Positions 36,821 through 49,371 are shown, counted from the first letter of the stretch. The stretch is 64,000 nt of DNA from Tetrahymena thermophila SB210 (GCF_000189635.1 NW_002476413.1:62001-126000); one strand, 5' to 3'. Notes: a model not told the origin generated them from the letters alone. Program-made: numbers and translations.

Positions 36821-39637
36821 TCATTATTATACTACTTATTAGATTATTCTCTACTTTAATGTTTACAAATCATATTATTATTTTATTTAGGATTTTATGA
36901 AAATTACTGCTTTTTTTGAAATTAGCAGCCATTTTGGTTTTTAATCACTGAATTTTATTTCGAGTATGATAATCATAAGTAGAGTCATAAGAGCATCATT
37001 TGTTAAAAACTATGAACACATTTATTCGTAAATATTTTTTTCTAAGCCTAGAGATTGGTTAATTAAAATTTCATTGAATTTCCAAACACCTTATGAATCA
37101 GCTAATCTTAAGAAATCCTCTAATTACATATTTTAAAAATTATTATATTCTTTTTCACAAGGATATTCCTCAGGTTAATCTTAATTTTCAATATACTAAA
37201 TTTTGCAATTCTGTGAAACGAAATTATTACTATTAGTTTGGCATTAAGGAATATAATTTTAAAACTTATAGTTTTCTATGAAGATTTAAGGATGAGTGGG
37301 TTATTAAGCTACCAACGATTGTTAATTATTTAGAAGTAAGCCAAGTGGAGGTGGTGGCAACATCTAATTTAAAAAAGCTGGTGGTGGTGGTGGTAAAATT
37401 TAATTTAAAAAAACTGGTAATGTTTTATTAATTAAAGGAAGGCTAAGTGGAGGCGAGTTTGGGGCATCAGGAGATAAGTAGAGCGAAACTACTGGAGGAT
37501 TTTTCTATTAAAAGGGTTGTGTTATAATCGGAAGCGGAATATTATTTTAAATGAAATGGAGTGGCAATGGAGGTGGAGGAGGAGCTTTAGAAGTTACATA
37601 TATGATAGGTTCAGGTAATTAATTATTTTAAGCAAAAAGTGGTGGTGCTGGGGGAATGCGGGGAATACCATTTTATTCGTAAAACAAATCTTAATATTTT
37701 GCTTTTTGTTAATCATCTAGTGTTTCAACAACACAGATTAAGGCAGTTTCTTAGGTTAAAATCTAGTAATCAATTGATTGTTATATATATTCATCAATTT
37801 GTCTACTTTAAGTCCTTTCATCATTTAAAAATAATTGTTTATTATCAATTCGTTTCCTTTAAACCATTTTTTCATTCAAAAATAATTGCTTACCTATTTT
37901 AAAAACAGCTTCTTATAATTCAAAGTTGCTATTAAAGCTATCTTAAATTACTAAACTTAGCTCCTTTTATATAATTTTATCTTAGCAAGAGTCATAATAT
38001 TCTATTATTATTTTTTTCTATTCATCATTTAAGTCTGAAATGTCTACACCTGGTTTGAAAAATAAGTGAATATTTACAATTTCATCTTTAATTACAAAAG
38101 GTAGGTTATTGCTACAAGGATAAGTTGATTCTATAATAGATGTATCGTATATAATCTTCAAATCAATAAATATTGGAGTTAGACTTTAGCAAAGCATTTA
38201 TAGTACAATTCTAGATAAATCGGATTTAAAATCTACTATTCTGGAAATACCCTTCCCATAGAAAGCACTTTTATTTACTAAATATTTATCTGCGTCTGAT
38301 CCAAAACCTATAGTATGAACTCTGTCAAATTAATTATTTTTTTTTATTAGATTCAAAACTTCATCTCTGTTCGATACATGTCCATCAGTCAATAAAAATA
38401 TTTGTCTATTATACTTCTAAATTCTTTTCTTAGTATAAATACAGCTTAGAGGATTATAAATTTCAGTGCCAAGTAAATTAGCAGTATAATTGCTGATTAT
38501 TTTAATAGCTATTTCTAAGTTTTAATTATTATATTTACGTGATGAAGGGAAAAGCATTTCAAATTCACTACCGAAGCTAAGTACATTAAAATAGCTATCG
38601 TTTGGGAGACTTTTTAGGAATAGAATTAATGCTTCACAAGCTCTTTTTATAGGTAATCCCTCCATTGATGCACTCCTATCTAAAAGAAAGATAAACTCAC
38701 TTTTTGATAAGCTTAAATAATCAACCAATTCTTAATTCACTGTCTCTTAGAATTCGTCGCTAAAAATATCTTTTTCGCTACTAATAGCAGCTTTAATAGA
38801 ATCATCAATTTCACATGAAATATCTTTGTTAAAATTTGGAATAAATGAAATCAAAACAGAATGTCTTTCACCTAAAATTTCCTTTTTAACTTACTCTTCG
38901 TTAAATAATCTTGTATTTCCAAAAATTATTTATGGTTCAAACATTCCTTCGAATTAGAAAACCAGCTCAAAGAAATCTATATCCTTTGAAGCACTAGCTT
39001 ATTTTAGATTAAATTTTGTTATATTTTCATCAATTATCAATTTTTCTGTTTAAAGTCCTCTAGATTCTGCATAAGTAATTCTACCTGTGCAAAATAAATC
39101 AAGTGTCAAAAGATTTTTACTCGTTTTAACTGAAATTTCATCCTCACAATATTGTAAAGGAATTCTAGCAACATAATATTTATTTAACATACAATTTATT
39201 TGTGAGCTAAAAGTAATTATTATTTCAACTTGCTGATTTGGTTGTAGATTACCAAGTTAGATTTTACAGTATTATTCATTTTAGATTTTTTAATTTTCAG
39301 CATACAAAACCAAATTTCCAGAGTTTTTATTTTGTTGATATTCATCTAAAGCATCCATTTTTTCCTTTACAACAGCGTTTACAATCTTATTATCATATTT
39401 AGCTTGAAATGACTGTAAGCATGTATCCTATTCAATTGGAAAATAGTAGATAGAATCAGAATAGTATGAATTAGACTCATTGATAAATCTTTAAGTTAGA
39501 TTTGTCTTTAGAATGTTATTTACAATTTAACACTAATATTAAATACCTTTAAGTGTAATAGGAACTAATTCATTATTTTAGCTTTTGAAAGAATAAAGTT
39601 AATAACTAAAATCTTTATTTTATTAATTATAGAACAT
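36821..39637 (-). CDS. VIT and von Willebrand A domain protein (VWA5A/PARP4-like)
   Basis: One uninterrupted code-6 frame of 938 aa, ATG 39637 to TGA 36821-36823. Residues ~20-150 form a VIT domain ('ITLKGIYYQC', 'YYFPIEQDTCLQSF', 'VVKEKMDALDEYQQ'). Residues ~312-480 form a VWA domain with an intact MIDAS start ('FLLDRSASMEG', DxSxS) and 'LLTDGHVSN', 'VHTIGFG'. A tandem 17-aa duplication (KQLFLN... twice) sits near nt 37795-37895. A proline-rich low-complexity segment follows (runs 'PPPPPLPL', 'ILPPPPPAFLNQ'). The C-terminal ~110 aa match the VWA5A/PARP4 end domain ('DSQGVWKFNEIL', 'LEKNIYEQM', 'PKWLLISKKAVIFI'). There is no signal peptide, so it is probably cytoplasmic. A role in metal-dependent protein interaction is known for the fold; the specific function is unknown. 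No PARP catalytic domain is present. Confidence 0.9.
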
Positions 39638-42534
39638 TTTTTATCTAAATATATTTTCTTTATTTTTCTATTTATTTATTTATTTATATTTATTTATAAC
39701 TTTATTCTTCAGTGTTCCTGTTTTAAGCTTTTTAATCTAGTTTATTTATTTCAACGTCTACTTGAATTTTATTTACAGAAATAAAAGTGCTATTAAGTTG
39801 TATTTTAATGTTTATTGCTAATTTAATGTGCGTGTTTTTATATTGTAAAATAAAATTAATAGGTATTATTAATTTCTGAATGAGTCGATAAATATATTAT
39901 CTATAGTTTTTTATATTCTTTTATATCTTTTCTAAATTTATATGTTTGTCTCTACTACAATTTAATTTTTAGAAATTGTTTTCAGATTTATAAATGTTAA
40001 ATAATTAATAATAAATTAAAAATGTTTAATGCAATAAGTTGAATCACAAAGTTGTTGGATAGCTCATTTGATAATTTTTATGATATCTTTTGGAAAAGAA
40101 TAGGGGGAAAAAATAAAGCTGTTGTTACTTAAAATCAATATTTCTTAATATGCTGATATATTAATGTAGCATTTATTGCTGATAAATGACATATGATTTT
40201 AAATAAAAATTCTAAAAAATAAAATTTATTCTGTATTATTAATTTCTGAACAAAAAATTTTGACAAAAATTTTTTATATTCTTTTACTCTTTTTCAAAAT
40301 TAAATAATTACCTCTACAACAATTTAATTATCAGGAAGCACTATCTTGAATAGTAAAATATTAAGTAAGTGATAATTAATTAGAAATATTGAAAGCAATA
40401 TTTTAATCACATGAATTGTTGAATAACTCTTCTTATCCTTTGTTTTTGATATTATCCTATATTATTTTGCATATATTTTTAATGGCTCATTTTAAAAAAT
40501 ATAACATTATATAAAAAAAGGTAAAAAAGCAATAACTATTCTTACAAAATGTAATTTGATAAATTTCTTAATGCTTATTTTTAGATAATTTTCTAATATC
40601 AAGATTATATTAAGTAATAATTAATATATTTTTCGTTTCTGAATATATCAATAATTAATTTTGACTTAACATTTTTATATTCTTTTATACATACATAAAT
40701 CTATAATATTTATATTACATTGCTCTATAAAAGGAATATAAAATATTAACATTCTCAAATTTAATTAAATTAAAAGCTTTTTTAAAATTGAAAAATAATG
40801 TGTTAAATTAAAATAAATAAAATTATTAAATAGCATTAATTGTGAGTAAAATTTAGCATGACAAAAAAAACTGTTTATATGATAAATTCTTAAAAATAAT
40901 TTTTATAATTTAGAGCTATTTTTTTAACTCTTAAAAAAATATAATTATTAGACAACCTACATAAATACTATGTATTTTATTTCATAATCCCCTGTAAATT
41001 AATTTTAAGGCAAACTTTTAATTAACCATTTACTCTGTATATCTTAGGGTATGATAAAAACGCTTTATGATGGAAGATATGATATAATACATTAAATTGA
41101 AAACAATAAATTTTATATTATTAAATTATTTTGAGTACACTAATTATTTATAAATTATGTTTTTAGTTTTGATTTATATTTTTTGCTACCATTATTAATT
41201 ATATCCTTAAAAATTTATCATGTGGCAAATATAGTTAGATGTAAAATCAACACTTAATTCCATATATTTTTAATAATTCTGATTCTTTGAAATTTATATT
41301 AATATTGGATATTAAAAAATTTTTAGTACTTTACTTATATGAACCTCGAATAGTCTGTGTCTTTTTAATCTCCTAAAAAAATCTGAAAAATATTTTTTAA
41401 AACTTTATTTTGTTAGCATTTATTATTTTTTTATCATTCCATTTAAAATAAATAATAAAATGAATAAATTTTAAAAATATGTATTTCAATCAAATCATTA
41501 ATACTTTTAATTTGCATGATATACTTACTTAGTTTTATAAATTAACTTTTTAATTGTGAATGCTTTTTGTTTTTTACAAAATTTTTAAGGTATTTGACAT
41601 AATTTCATGCAAATATTTTAGATAATTTAATATTTTAATAATTATTAAAATGATATTCTAATTATACCGACTGCTCTATTTACTTATCTTTTTTATAATT
41701 TTCTTTTAGAAAGTAACTACAAAAATATATATTATACTTGTTATAGTTCTACTTTGTTATAATAATTGGCATTATTTTTATTCAAAAAATAAGCAAAATA
41801 AAATATTTCAAAGTAAAAATATATTCTAAGTTAAATTATTTTAAAAGCAAAAATAGTTCCATTGGTGTCTTTTTTAAAAGAAGTTAGTAAAGCTCTTAAG
41901 CATAAATTTTTTATTGAAAAAACGTATTTTAACTAATGAGCTAATTATTTTTATAATGCTGTTATCTATTTTATTTATTTAAAAAATAGCCAAAATATTT
42001 GGTTAAAATCTGATAAAATTGACTGAATTGAGTGAATTCTACTTTTACAATAGCAACCTTTTTAGGTTATCACAAAAAATAATAAATGTTACTGTATAAA
42101 ATAATTAATTATTATAAACCAGTAATAAATTATAATATAAAATTGATAATAGAAAGTATGAAAAGAAGAGTAATACATTTAAAATTCAACATAAAATAAA
42201 GTTACTTAGTAAAAACATATTAAAATTAATGTTTATCTCATTACTATAAATATTTCTGACAATTCAAAATTATTTTGTTAAACTATTTTCAAACAAATAA
42301 AAAAGTATAATTAATAAATAGAAAGTGTAATTGATTTAAATAGTTTCTTTTGAATAGATCAGTAAAATTAATTAAATTTACTAACTAATTAAATCTTTTA
42401 ACAATTACTGAATAATATAATTATTAATTTAAAAGTTCAAACAAATTACTTAATTATTTAATAACTTTTAAAATAAAACAAACAAACAAACCTAGTAATA
42501 AAAATAATTAAATAAACTAATTTGATAAAGTAAA
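39638..42534. other. Long AT-rich intergenic region
   Basis: 2.9 kb without a supportable gene. Its left third contains diverged tandem units (separate entry). The rest is poly-A/poly-T rich with only short chance frames. The right edge, just before 42535, has AAACAAACAAAC, typical of an A-rich ciliate 5' leader. Confidence 0.5.
39860..40760. repeat. Degenerate tandem repeat, unit about 370-400 bp, about 2.3 copies
   Basis: Three recognisable unit starts at about 39864, 40234 and 40635. Each has (ATTATTAA)TTTCTGAA followed ~50 bp later by TTTTATATTCTTTTA. The first two also share a CTCTAC-ACAATTTAATT block and a GTTGAATCACA / TTAATCACATGAATT block. Divergence is high, so they are old copies. 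No coding potential was found. Confidence 0.45.
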
Positions 42535-42993
42535 ATGGGGTGCACTTCTGCTAAATAACACAAAAGTACCTGCGAATTAAAGGGTTAGATCTAAAATGAA
42601 CTTTTAACAAAGTCTAAAAGAATAAATTAAATAATCTCTACTGTCTAAAAGCTCGCTATTAAAATTTAAAATATCTATGCAACCGTGATAATTCAAAATA
42701 ATTAAATTCCTGCAGATTATGCGTGCTTAGAGCCAGTCTTATTCTTAAAAGCTATTAAATAAAATAATCTTTTAAGTGATGATGAAATTGAATAAATAGT
42801 ATTTAAATTTAGAGTAATATTTTAAAAAATGAGAATTCTAATAGATGAAATATCATTTATCTTATTCTATGATAATTAAAATAATATTATCCCTAAATAA
42901 AAAAAATTCATATTATTCGAGATAATCATGCTTTACGATACTACTAGTGTTAAATTTTTTGAGCATTATAAAGCCACAAGTATAAAGCTTTGA
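42535..42993 (+). CDS. MGC-family small protein 1 (probable dual-acylated orphan)
   Basis: A single-exon code-6 ORF of 152 aa. It begins 'MGCTSAKQHKS': Gly2-Cys3 plus downstream Ser/Lys fits N-myristoylation and palmitoylation, so membrane anchoring without a transmembrane helix is likely (inference). The rest is predicted helical. The core aligns with the next gene: 'KLAIKIQNIYATVI', 'IPADYACLEPVLFLKAI', 'LLSDDEIEQIVFKFRVIF' and 'FEIIMLYDTTSVKFFEHY'. I recognise no domain. The A-rich leader right before the ATG supports this start. Family and function are unknown. Confidence 0.75.
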
Positions 42994-44604
42994 TTATGAT
43001 ATCAAATTATAAATCTTATTTGAAATTTAATAAAACTAACCGAAAAAAAAAATTATTAACTTATTAAAATATATAAATTAAACTTTTGTGAAACTATCTA
43101 CATTACTTTTGTTATTACTTTAATTCATTCTTACTGGATTTCTAATTTTCTTTTACCCTTACTTGACTTTCATATTAGGCAAATTAATTTCTAAATTTTT
43201 TGTTTTGCATGTATTGCTTAAAAAATTCATTCTATATTTAGAATCTTGTAAATTATTGATTTTAATTAATTTGAAAATAAGTCTTCAGTAAAAATAATAA
43301 CTATGGAGATTATAATCAGCTTTACATTTTAATTAATTCTTGTGGTAAAGCATTTAGTTCTAGTTTTTTATCGACTAACTAATCCACAAAGTAAATAATT
43401 TATTAAAAGGGATTTATCCTTTAATCACAAACAAAATAAATAGATTTTAATAGGTTTCTAGTAAGGAAATAAAGTTATTATCTTAAAACCACATTCATTA
43501 GTATTAGAGGGATATTAATTATTTTTTATATTTCGTCTTTTTTTAAACTTCTTAAAATTTTTATTTGCAAAATGTAAATATAAAAAATTTCTCATTTTGG
43601 AGTATAACGCTAAAAATACATAAATATTAAGATAATCATTTTAGATAGTAATTTATAGATATAAATTATATTAGAATTTCTATTAGAAAAAGTTAAATAT
43701 TAGCATATTAAACCAATAATTACATTTTATAAATAATTTTAAAAACAAAAGAATACTTTGTGAACTATGAAAATTAAGCTAAATTATTATTCAAGATCTA
43801 CATTATATCGATTAGTTTTATTCTTTTTCGATTAAATAACTTCAAACAAAAACCTATTTATTTTCCATAAAAACTAAAAAATAGAAATGATAATTTCAAA
43901 GGCATTAAAATAATATTTTTAAATGTATTTGGAATAAAATTAAAAAAAATACACATATGTTATTTTTTTAAAAAGCATTTCTAATAGCCACTCAACAATA
44001 AAGATTGATATAAACTGATTTAATTTTTAGAGTAAAGAATGTTAATAAGCCAGTAAATTTTTGTTAAAAGTAAAAAAATAAATTGGTACAATTTAATAAT
44101 AGCTACTGCGTTAAAAAGACTAGCTTTTCTAAAATCAATTATCTGAAAAAATGTAAATTTTTATTCTTTTCCACCCAAACCATATTAAGTTAAATCGAAA
44201 GCTCTCTTAATAAGTTGGCTAGAATAATTCTAAAAGTACAGCTATATCCAACTATTATGATTTACTTAAAAGAGTCTGAAACCTAAGGACTTACTTACAT
44301 GTTTCCAATGTAAATTTAACTAATGTAGACAAATTCTACTGTATTTATTTAAATATCAAAGTAAGCTAAAATAAAATACCACAAAATCAAATAAATTCAA
44401 GGATCACACTTTATTTTAGAAAACTAATTATTTGACTTACAAACTACTTATTTAAAATTTTATTTAACTATTACTGTCCTTGCTGTTTATGTTTAGGAAA
44501 TTATAATTAATCTAATAATAAATTGTTTAAATATAAATTAAAAACTTAACAATACATAAGATATACATAATATAATATAATATAATCTTAAAAAAGCAAA
44601 CAAA
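42994..44604. other. AT-rich spacer between the two MGC genes
   Basis: 1.6 kb of AT-rich DNA. I see no third family member, intact or decayed, and no RNA gene. Confidence 0.5.
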
Positions 44605-45177
44605 ATGGGCTGTATTTCTGATAAATAAATGAGAAATGATAGAAAAACAATACAACTATCTTAAAATGATAAATTATAATCTTCTTAAACAGTAAATCAA
44701 ATAATAATATCTATTTAATAATTAGTGATTAAGCTACAAAATATATATACTAATATTATAAATAAAAACTAAAAAATCCCTGAGCACTACGCTAATTTAG
44801 AGCCATGTAAAATATTGTAGAAGTTAAGAGAAAATGAATTTTTGAGTGAATGTGAAATAAAAATAATTGAATGTAAATTCAGATTGATTTTAACTTAAAT
44901 GAAAGAATCAATTAATAAAGCTTCATAAATGCTATTAGATTTTAACTAAAACAATACTCTTAACTAGTCAAATAAGAAAATCCTCTTAGAAATTATAATG
45001 CTTTATGAGTCAACTTATATCAATTTCTTTAAATATCAAGAAAATATTGAATACAAAAAATTCATGTAATTTATTTAATCCAAATGCCCAAAAGAGGAAA
45101 ATGAATAAAGTTTTTCACAATCAAGCTCTGCAAATACTTTCAAATGTTCATTTTTAACATAAGACACACTTTATTGA
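44605..45177 (+). CDS. MGC-family small protein 2 (probable dual-acylated orphan)
   Basis: A single-exon ORF of 190 aa beginning 'MGCISDKQMRND', again a myristoyl/palmitoyl-type N-terminus. It shares the family core with the preceding gene: 'QLVIKLQNIYTNII', 'IPEHYANLEPCKILQKL', 'FLSECEIKIIECKFRLIL' and 'LEIIMLYESTYINFFKY'. It adds a ~35-aa Ser/Gln-rich tail ('NEQSFSQSSSANTF'). Spacing of the conserved blocks is the same in both proteins, so the pair arose by tandem duplication and then diverged far. Predicted mostly helical; no known domain was recognised. Confidence 0.75.
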
Positions 45178-46773
45178 TCAAAGAAGACTTTAAAGATATT
45201 TACACTAAAAATAATAATAAAATCAACTTCTTACTAAAAATCTTATCCTGATCTTTCTAATATAATAATTCTTTCTATATTATTTATTGTTAAATTATTT
45301 CTTTTATAATATTTTGCGTTTGTTAAAAACCTTCAGTAATATTTATTCTATATAAAACTTTTTATTAAGTGATATAATAAATTAATAAATTAGTTTAATG
45401 CCAATTTAATCGTTATCATAAATGAATTTTCTAACATTGAAAAAAATATTTTTTAGTTGTAAAAAATCTAAAGACCCTACTTCCTTCGTTTTTGTTTATA
45501 TGGCTCTCCAGTGGTTGTAGGTTGAGTAGCTAAATAATTCTTAATATCAAAAAAATATTCTTCAATAAATAGGTCTTAATTAGTGAGGATTTATATTATT
45601 TGATTTAGGAAGTGATATTTCTCGATTCAATTTTTGTAAAAACTTATTTTTAATATTAGTTAACTTTATTAATTAGCATGCTTAATATGTTTAATGTATC
45701 AAAAGCTAAATAATTGAAATATTAATATTATTAAAATAATTTTATTAAATGAATGAATTAAATAATTTATGTAAATGAATTTTAATAATAGTGATATACT
45801 TAAAAAAATCATATTATTTGTTGCTAATTTCCAATTACAAAATATGTGACTAAAAATAGTTGATGAATTACTTTCTAACTTACTTAGTTCTAGTTTTATA
45901 TTTTTTAGTTAAATTAATAAAAATATCAAGATATTTAACTCAAATTTAATAGATTCATTTAATTTTTATAGTTAATGTAGAGTTATTTACATAAAATCTT
46001 ACTTTAAAAATTTTGTTATGTAATTTAATTGAGCAGAGGAATCTTAAAAGTTTTTGTCTTAAGGAGAATTAAGTCATTAAATAAATTTATAAATTACTTT
46101 TTATATTCATTTAAATTACATTTAAAAAATTAGCCAGCAAAAAAACTTATTAAATACAAATTATTTCTTTTTAATTTTTATATTATTTAGTTTATAATCT
46201 TAATATGTATCATTATAAAATCATTAAAGAAATATTTAAGAACATTTTTTATTTTGATAGTAATAAAAATAAATAACTTACCTGCATGATAATTAATTTA
46301 CATCTTGATTATTTATTACTCTATTTTACTTACTCCTTTTATTTAGAAAATTTATTATAAAAATATAATTTTATTATTATTAAAAGCTTAAATTAATTTC
46401 TGAATTATTGAAAATTAATAGTTAAAATTGCTTTCTAATTTAAAAATATTTTTTTGAGTTTTAATTATTTATTTAATTTTTCTATTTTAAAACAAATTAA
46501 AATTTGTATTTGATTTATTGAAAGCTCATTCTGCAATAATTCGACCACTTAACTTTACCGATCAAAAACTTCTCCTCTACCAATCAGAAAAAAAGAAAAT
46601 TTTTAATTTTTGATTCTGTAATTAAAAATTTTTCTGATTTGTTATTATAAATAATTGTTTGTCTTTGAAACTTTATCTATAAAAAATAAAAGCAAGGAAT
46701 AAAAAGTTTTCTAAAAATATTTTATTATTTTTATGACTTGAAAATTCTTTATAAAATTACAAATAGAAACAAA
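45178..46773. other. AT-rich intergenic region with one less AT-rich island and one hairpin
   Basis: Holds the converging 3' UTRs of MGC gene 2 and the lipase gene. An island at about 45470-45535 is clearly less AT-rich than its surroundings; it does not fold into a tRNA that I can recognise. The hairpin at 46582-46640 is listed separately. Confidence 0.45.
46582..46640. repeat. Imperfect inverted repeat (hairpin) downstream of the lipase gene
   Basis: Left arm AATCAGAAAAA(aaga)AAATTTTTAATT from 46582; right arm AATTAAAAATTTTTCTGATT ending at 46639, which is its reverse complement apart from the 4-base insert. The loop is ~10 bases. It sits ~135 bp past the lipase stop, so it could be a 3'-UTR structure or a tiny palindromic element. 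Confidence 0.5.
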
Positions 46774-47757
46774 TCAGTTTTATAAAAATTCTTCTGTTAA
46801 AAACAATAATCTCATTTTATTATTTCTAGCTTTTAAAATCACTTCTTCTAAGTCTTGATCAACACAACCTTCCTCTATACCTGATTCTAAATAGCAGATA
46901 ACTTAGCTAAAAGGAGCTTTACAGCCTGTATCGTTTCCTAAGTAGTTCACATGATCAAAAAAGCTATATGAAACAATTGACTTTACTGATTTTGAGCAGT
47001 TATCATCTTCAATAAAGGGTTAACAGTCTTTCTACTGATTAAATTCTTTATCAAGCCATATTTCTGTTCCTACATGATAATATCCAATCTTGTTAGGAGG
47101 AAGATGAGGAACTATATCTTAATTGTTCACTACTCTTACAGTTTGTGGTATTAACTTGTTATAATATTCAGCAAAAGCTTCATTTCCTACTCTAGGAGAT
47201 CCAAATGTGTGTACTTCTTTGATGATATTTTAGTAAGAATTTTCACTCAAAAAATGATATATATCAATAGCTGCTATTGTTGCTACAGCCGCCCCAAGAG
47301 AATGACCAGAAATAATAATGGGTGCTGCAGGGTATTTAGAAATCAAATTATCTAAATTTTAGAGAAGCTATTTCTTGATATCAATGTAAGTTTTTAAAAA
47401 TCCTGAGTGAACAGAACAGTTTTAGCATTTTTAGTAAGGTGTTTTTTTCACGTCGAAATTATAAATCCAATTTGTCAATGTTCTTGTTGAACCTCTAAAA
47501 GTTATTACAATTTACCCTCTGTCAAATCCTAAGTAACCTTGTGCAGCATGTGTATCGTTGTAATATACAAGTATATCTTTCATACTGGAGTGAAATTTGC
47601 AAATGTTACCACACTCCCAATTAGTGATATTATTTCTAGGACAATATGAAGCCTTCTAATAGAACAAATAATTCAGTGACTCAGCTTTATCATATTAGAC
47701 GCATTAAACCGCAAAAAGGGTTAAAACAAAGACGAAAATTTTGTTAAACTTTAACAT
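46774..47757 (-). CDS. Secreted class 3 (alpha/beta-hydrolase) lipase
   Basis: A single exon of 327 aa, ATG 47757 to TGA 46774-46776. It starts with signal peptide 'MLKFNKIFVFVLTLFAVQC', so the product is secreted or phagosomal. The Lipase_3 fold is clear: 'GQIVITFRGSTRTLTNW' (oxyanion strand), nucleophile elbow 'GHSLGAA' (Ser ~152), 'HTFGSPRVGN', catalytic Asp in 'NNQDIVPHLPP' (~213) and catalytic His in 'FFDHVNYLG' (~269). Cys pairs such as 'CGNIC' and 'CQNC' fit disulfides. It hydrolyses triacylglycerol or phospholipid acyl esters; secreted class-3 lipases of this size are common in ciliates. All three catalytic residues are present and there is no break. Confidence 0.93.
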
Positions 47758-48669
47758 TTTAACTAATTTTTGAGGAATTTATTTCTTGATAAACAAACAA
47801 CTATGATATTTTTTCAATTATTATTAATTAATCAAATGAACAAAAGCCTACTTATAAATTCAATTACTAATATTAAATTTTTTCATTCATTTATAAATTA
47901 AGTTAACCTTATAAATCTACATAACGAATAGAAATTTGTAAACAAAGAAGAATTTAAATAGTCGATTCATTAATTTAGCATTTATAACTTTTTATTAAAT
48001 TCATTCAATTTTAAATACTGAGTAGAAAGAGTCTTTCTTAAAATGTGTTAATATTTAAAGTTACAGTTGTGCTTAATTGTTAATTATTATTTTTAAAATT
48101 GTAAAGTATTATTAATCTAATCATAAAATTTAATATATTTCCAATAAATACACTATTTATTGAATTATAAATGCTAAAATTATATGTTATGAATAATAAT
48201 AGGTTAAAAAGTTAAAAAATTATATTCAAGTTATTTATTTTAAATAAAAAATATTTCCAATAAATAAACTATTTATTGAATAATAAATGCTAGAATAATA
48301 GGTTAAAAAGTTAAAAAATTATATTCAAATTATTTATTTAAAATTTAAAATATTTCCAACAAATAAACTATTTATTGAATAATAAATGCTAAAATTATAT
48401 GTTATGGATAATTGGTTTAAAAGCCAAAATTTTTATTAAAAGTTATTTATTTAAAATTTAAAGTATTTCGAATATATTTATTGAATAATAAATATTAAAA
48501 TTATAGGCTATGAATATTTCAATTTATTTATTTTTAAAAAAATAAATCATAAATTTAATTTTAATGTTTACTTAAATTTAATCTCCACAAATTATAAAAA
48601 AAAAAATAAAATTTTTTTATACATAAGTATTATTTTTAATAATTAATTTAATGCAAGCTTCTAAGAAAC
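47758..48669. other. Intergenic region holding a minisatellite
   Basis: Lipase promoter side at the left; most of the right half is the tandem repeat described separately. No gene was found. Confidence 0.5.
48134..48530. repeat. Tandem repeat, about 100-117 bp unit, four copies
   Basis: Copies begin near 48134, 48251, 48350 and 48463. Each starts TATTTCCAA(T/C)AAATA or a variant and contains CTATTTATTGAATAATAAATGC. Copies 1-3 also share TTATGTTATG and/or GTTAAAAAGTTAAAAA blocks. The first three are well conserved and the fourth is shortened. It lies just downstream of the GST gene stop (48670), on its 3' side. Confidence 0.8.
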
Positions 48670-49371
48670 TCAGTAATAAAATAACTTTTTCAATCTTTCT
48701 AAAAGGTAGACTTAGTTATCTTTGGTTTGAAGGTATTTTTTTATTTGAGGAATATTTTCGATTCTTTGAATATATTCGGTAAATATAGATATCTCAGGGT
48801 AGAAAAAGTGGAAATACTTTAAGATGTTGTAAAAATATAAATCAGCATATGTAAACTTTCCAACCAAGAAATCTCGTCCATCAAGCTATTTTTTGAATTT
48901 CTTATATTTAAAATATTAGTTTAAACTATTTACGTTGATTATTAAATTTAATACCTCAAAAGTAATTTGGAATTTCTCATTAAAAATTTTCATTTTTTCT
49001 TCTTTAAAAGAAGGTACTCTTGCCTAAGTATTAAGCTAGTCAATTAAATCTTTAGCTACTTCTATCAACTATAATACAGTGATTTCATCTAAATTAAAAG
49101 AGCCATCTTCATTCTATCCAAGAAGATCAAATCTTTTGAATTTTTTTATTAAATAGATAGGTATAACCTTAGATTCTGTTATAACATTATCCCCATCTAG
49201 CAAATATGGAAGATTAGGAAAATTACTTTTCAGTTCTCTTTTATCTTTGTTATACCATTCATCTCCGCCTTCAGCATAAAGTTTCTCTTGGTATCCTACT
49301 TCTAAATACTCTAGCAATAAGCGAATAGGTTATGCAAATCCTCTATGAGTCCAATATCCAAGAATTATCAT
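48670..49371 (-). CDS. Glutathione S-transferase, mu-like
   Basis: A single exon of 233 aa, ATG 49371 to TGA 48670-48672. The N-terminal thioredoxin fold (~1-80) opens 'MIILGYWTHRGFAQPIRLLL', matching the mu-class signature with Tyr at the usual catalytic position. It contains 'FPNLPYLLDGDNVITESK', the glutathione-binding loop with cis-Pro and the SxS-equivalent 'TESK'. The C-terminal helical domain (~85-215) has 'FLVGKFTYADLYFYNIL', the conserved capping-box region. Expected role: cytosolic conjugation of glutathione to electrophiles. Ciliates carry large expanded GST families; this one stands alone here. Length is slightly above the ~218-aa mammalian mu enzymes. Confidence 0.92.

Noticed and set aside
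37327..37960. Glycine-rich plus-strand open frame (runs of GGGGG), resembling an ALK/LTK-type Gly-rich domain
   Set aside because: It is the antisense shadow of the proline-rich segment (CCA/CCT codons) of the minus-strand VIT/VWA gene, which is open and has recognisable domains on both sides of it.
45470..45535. tRNA gene in the GC-richer island
   Set aside because: The TGGCTCTCCAGTGG string resembles an A box, but no acceptor stem, anticodon loop or TTCGAAT-type B box can be paired.
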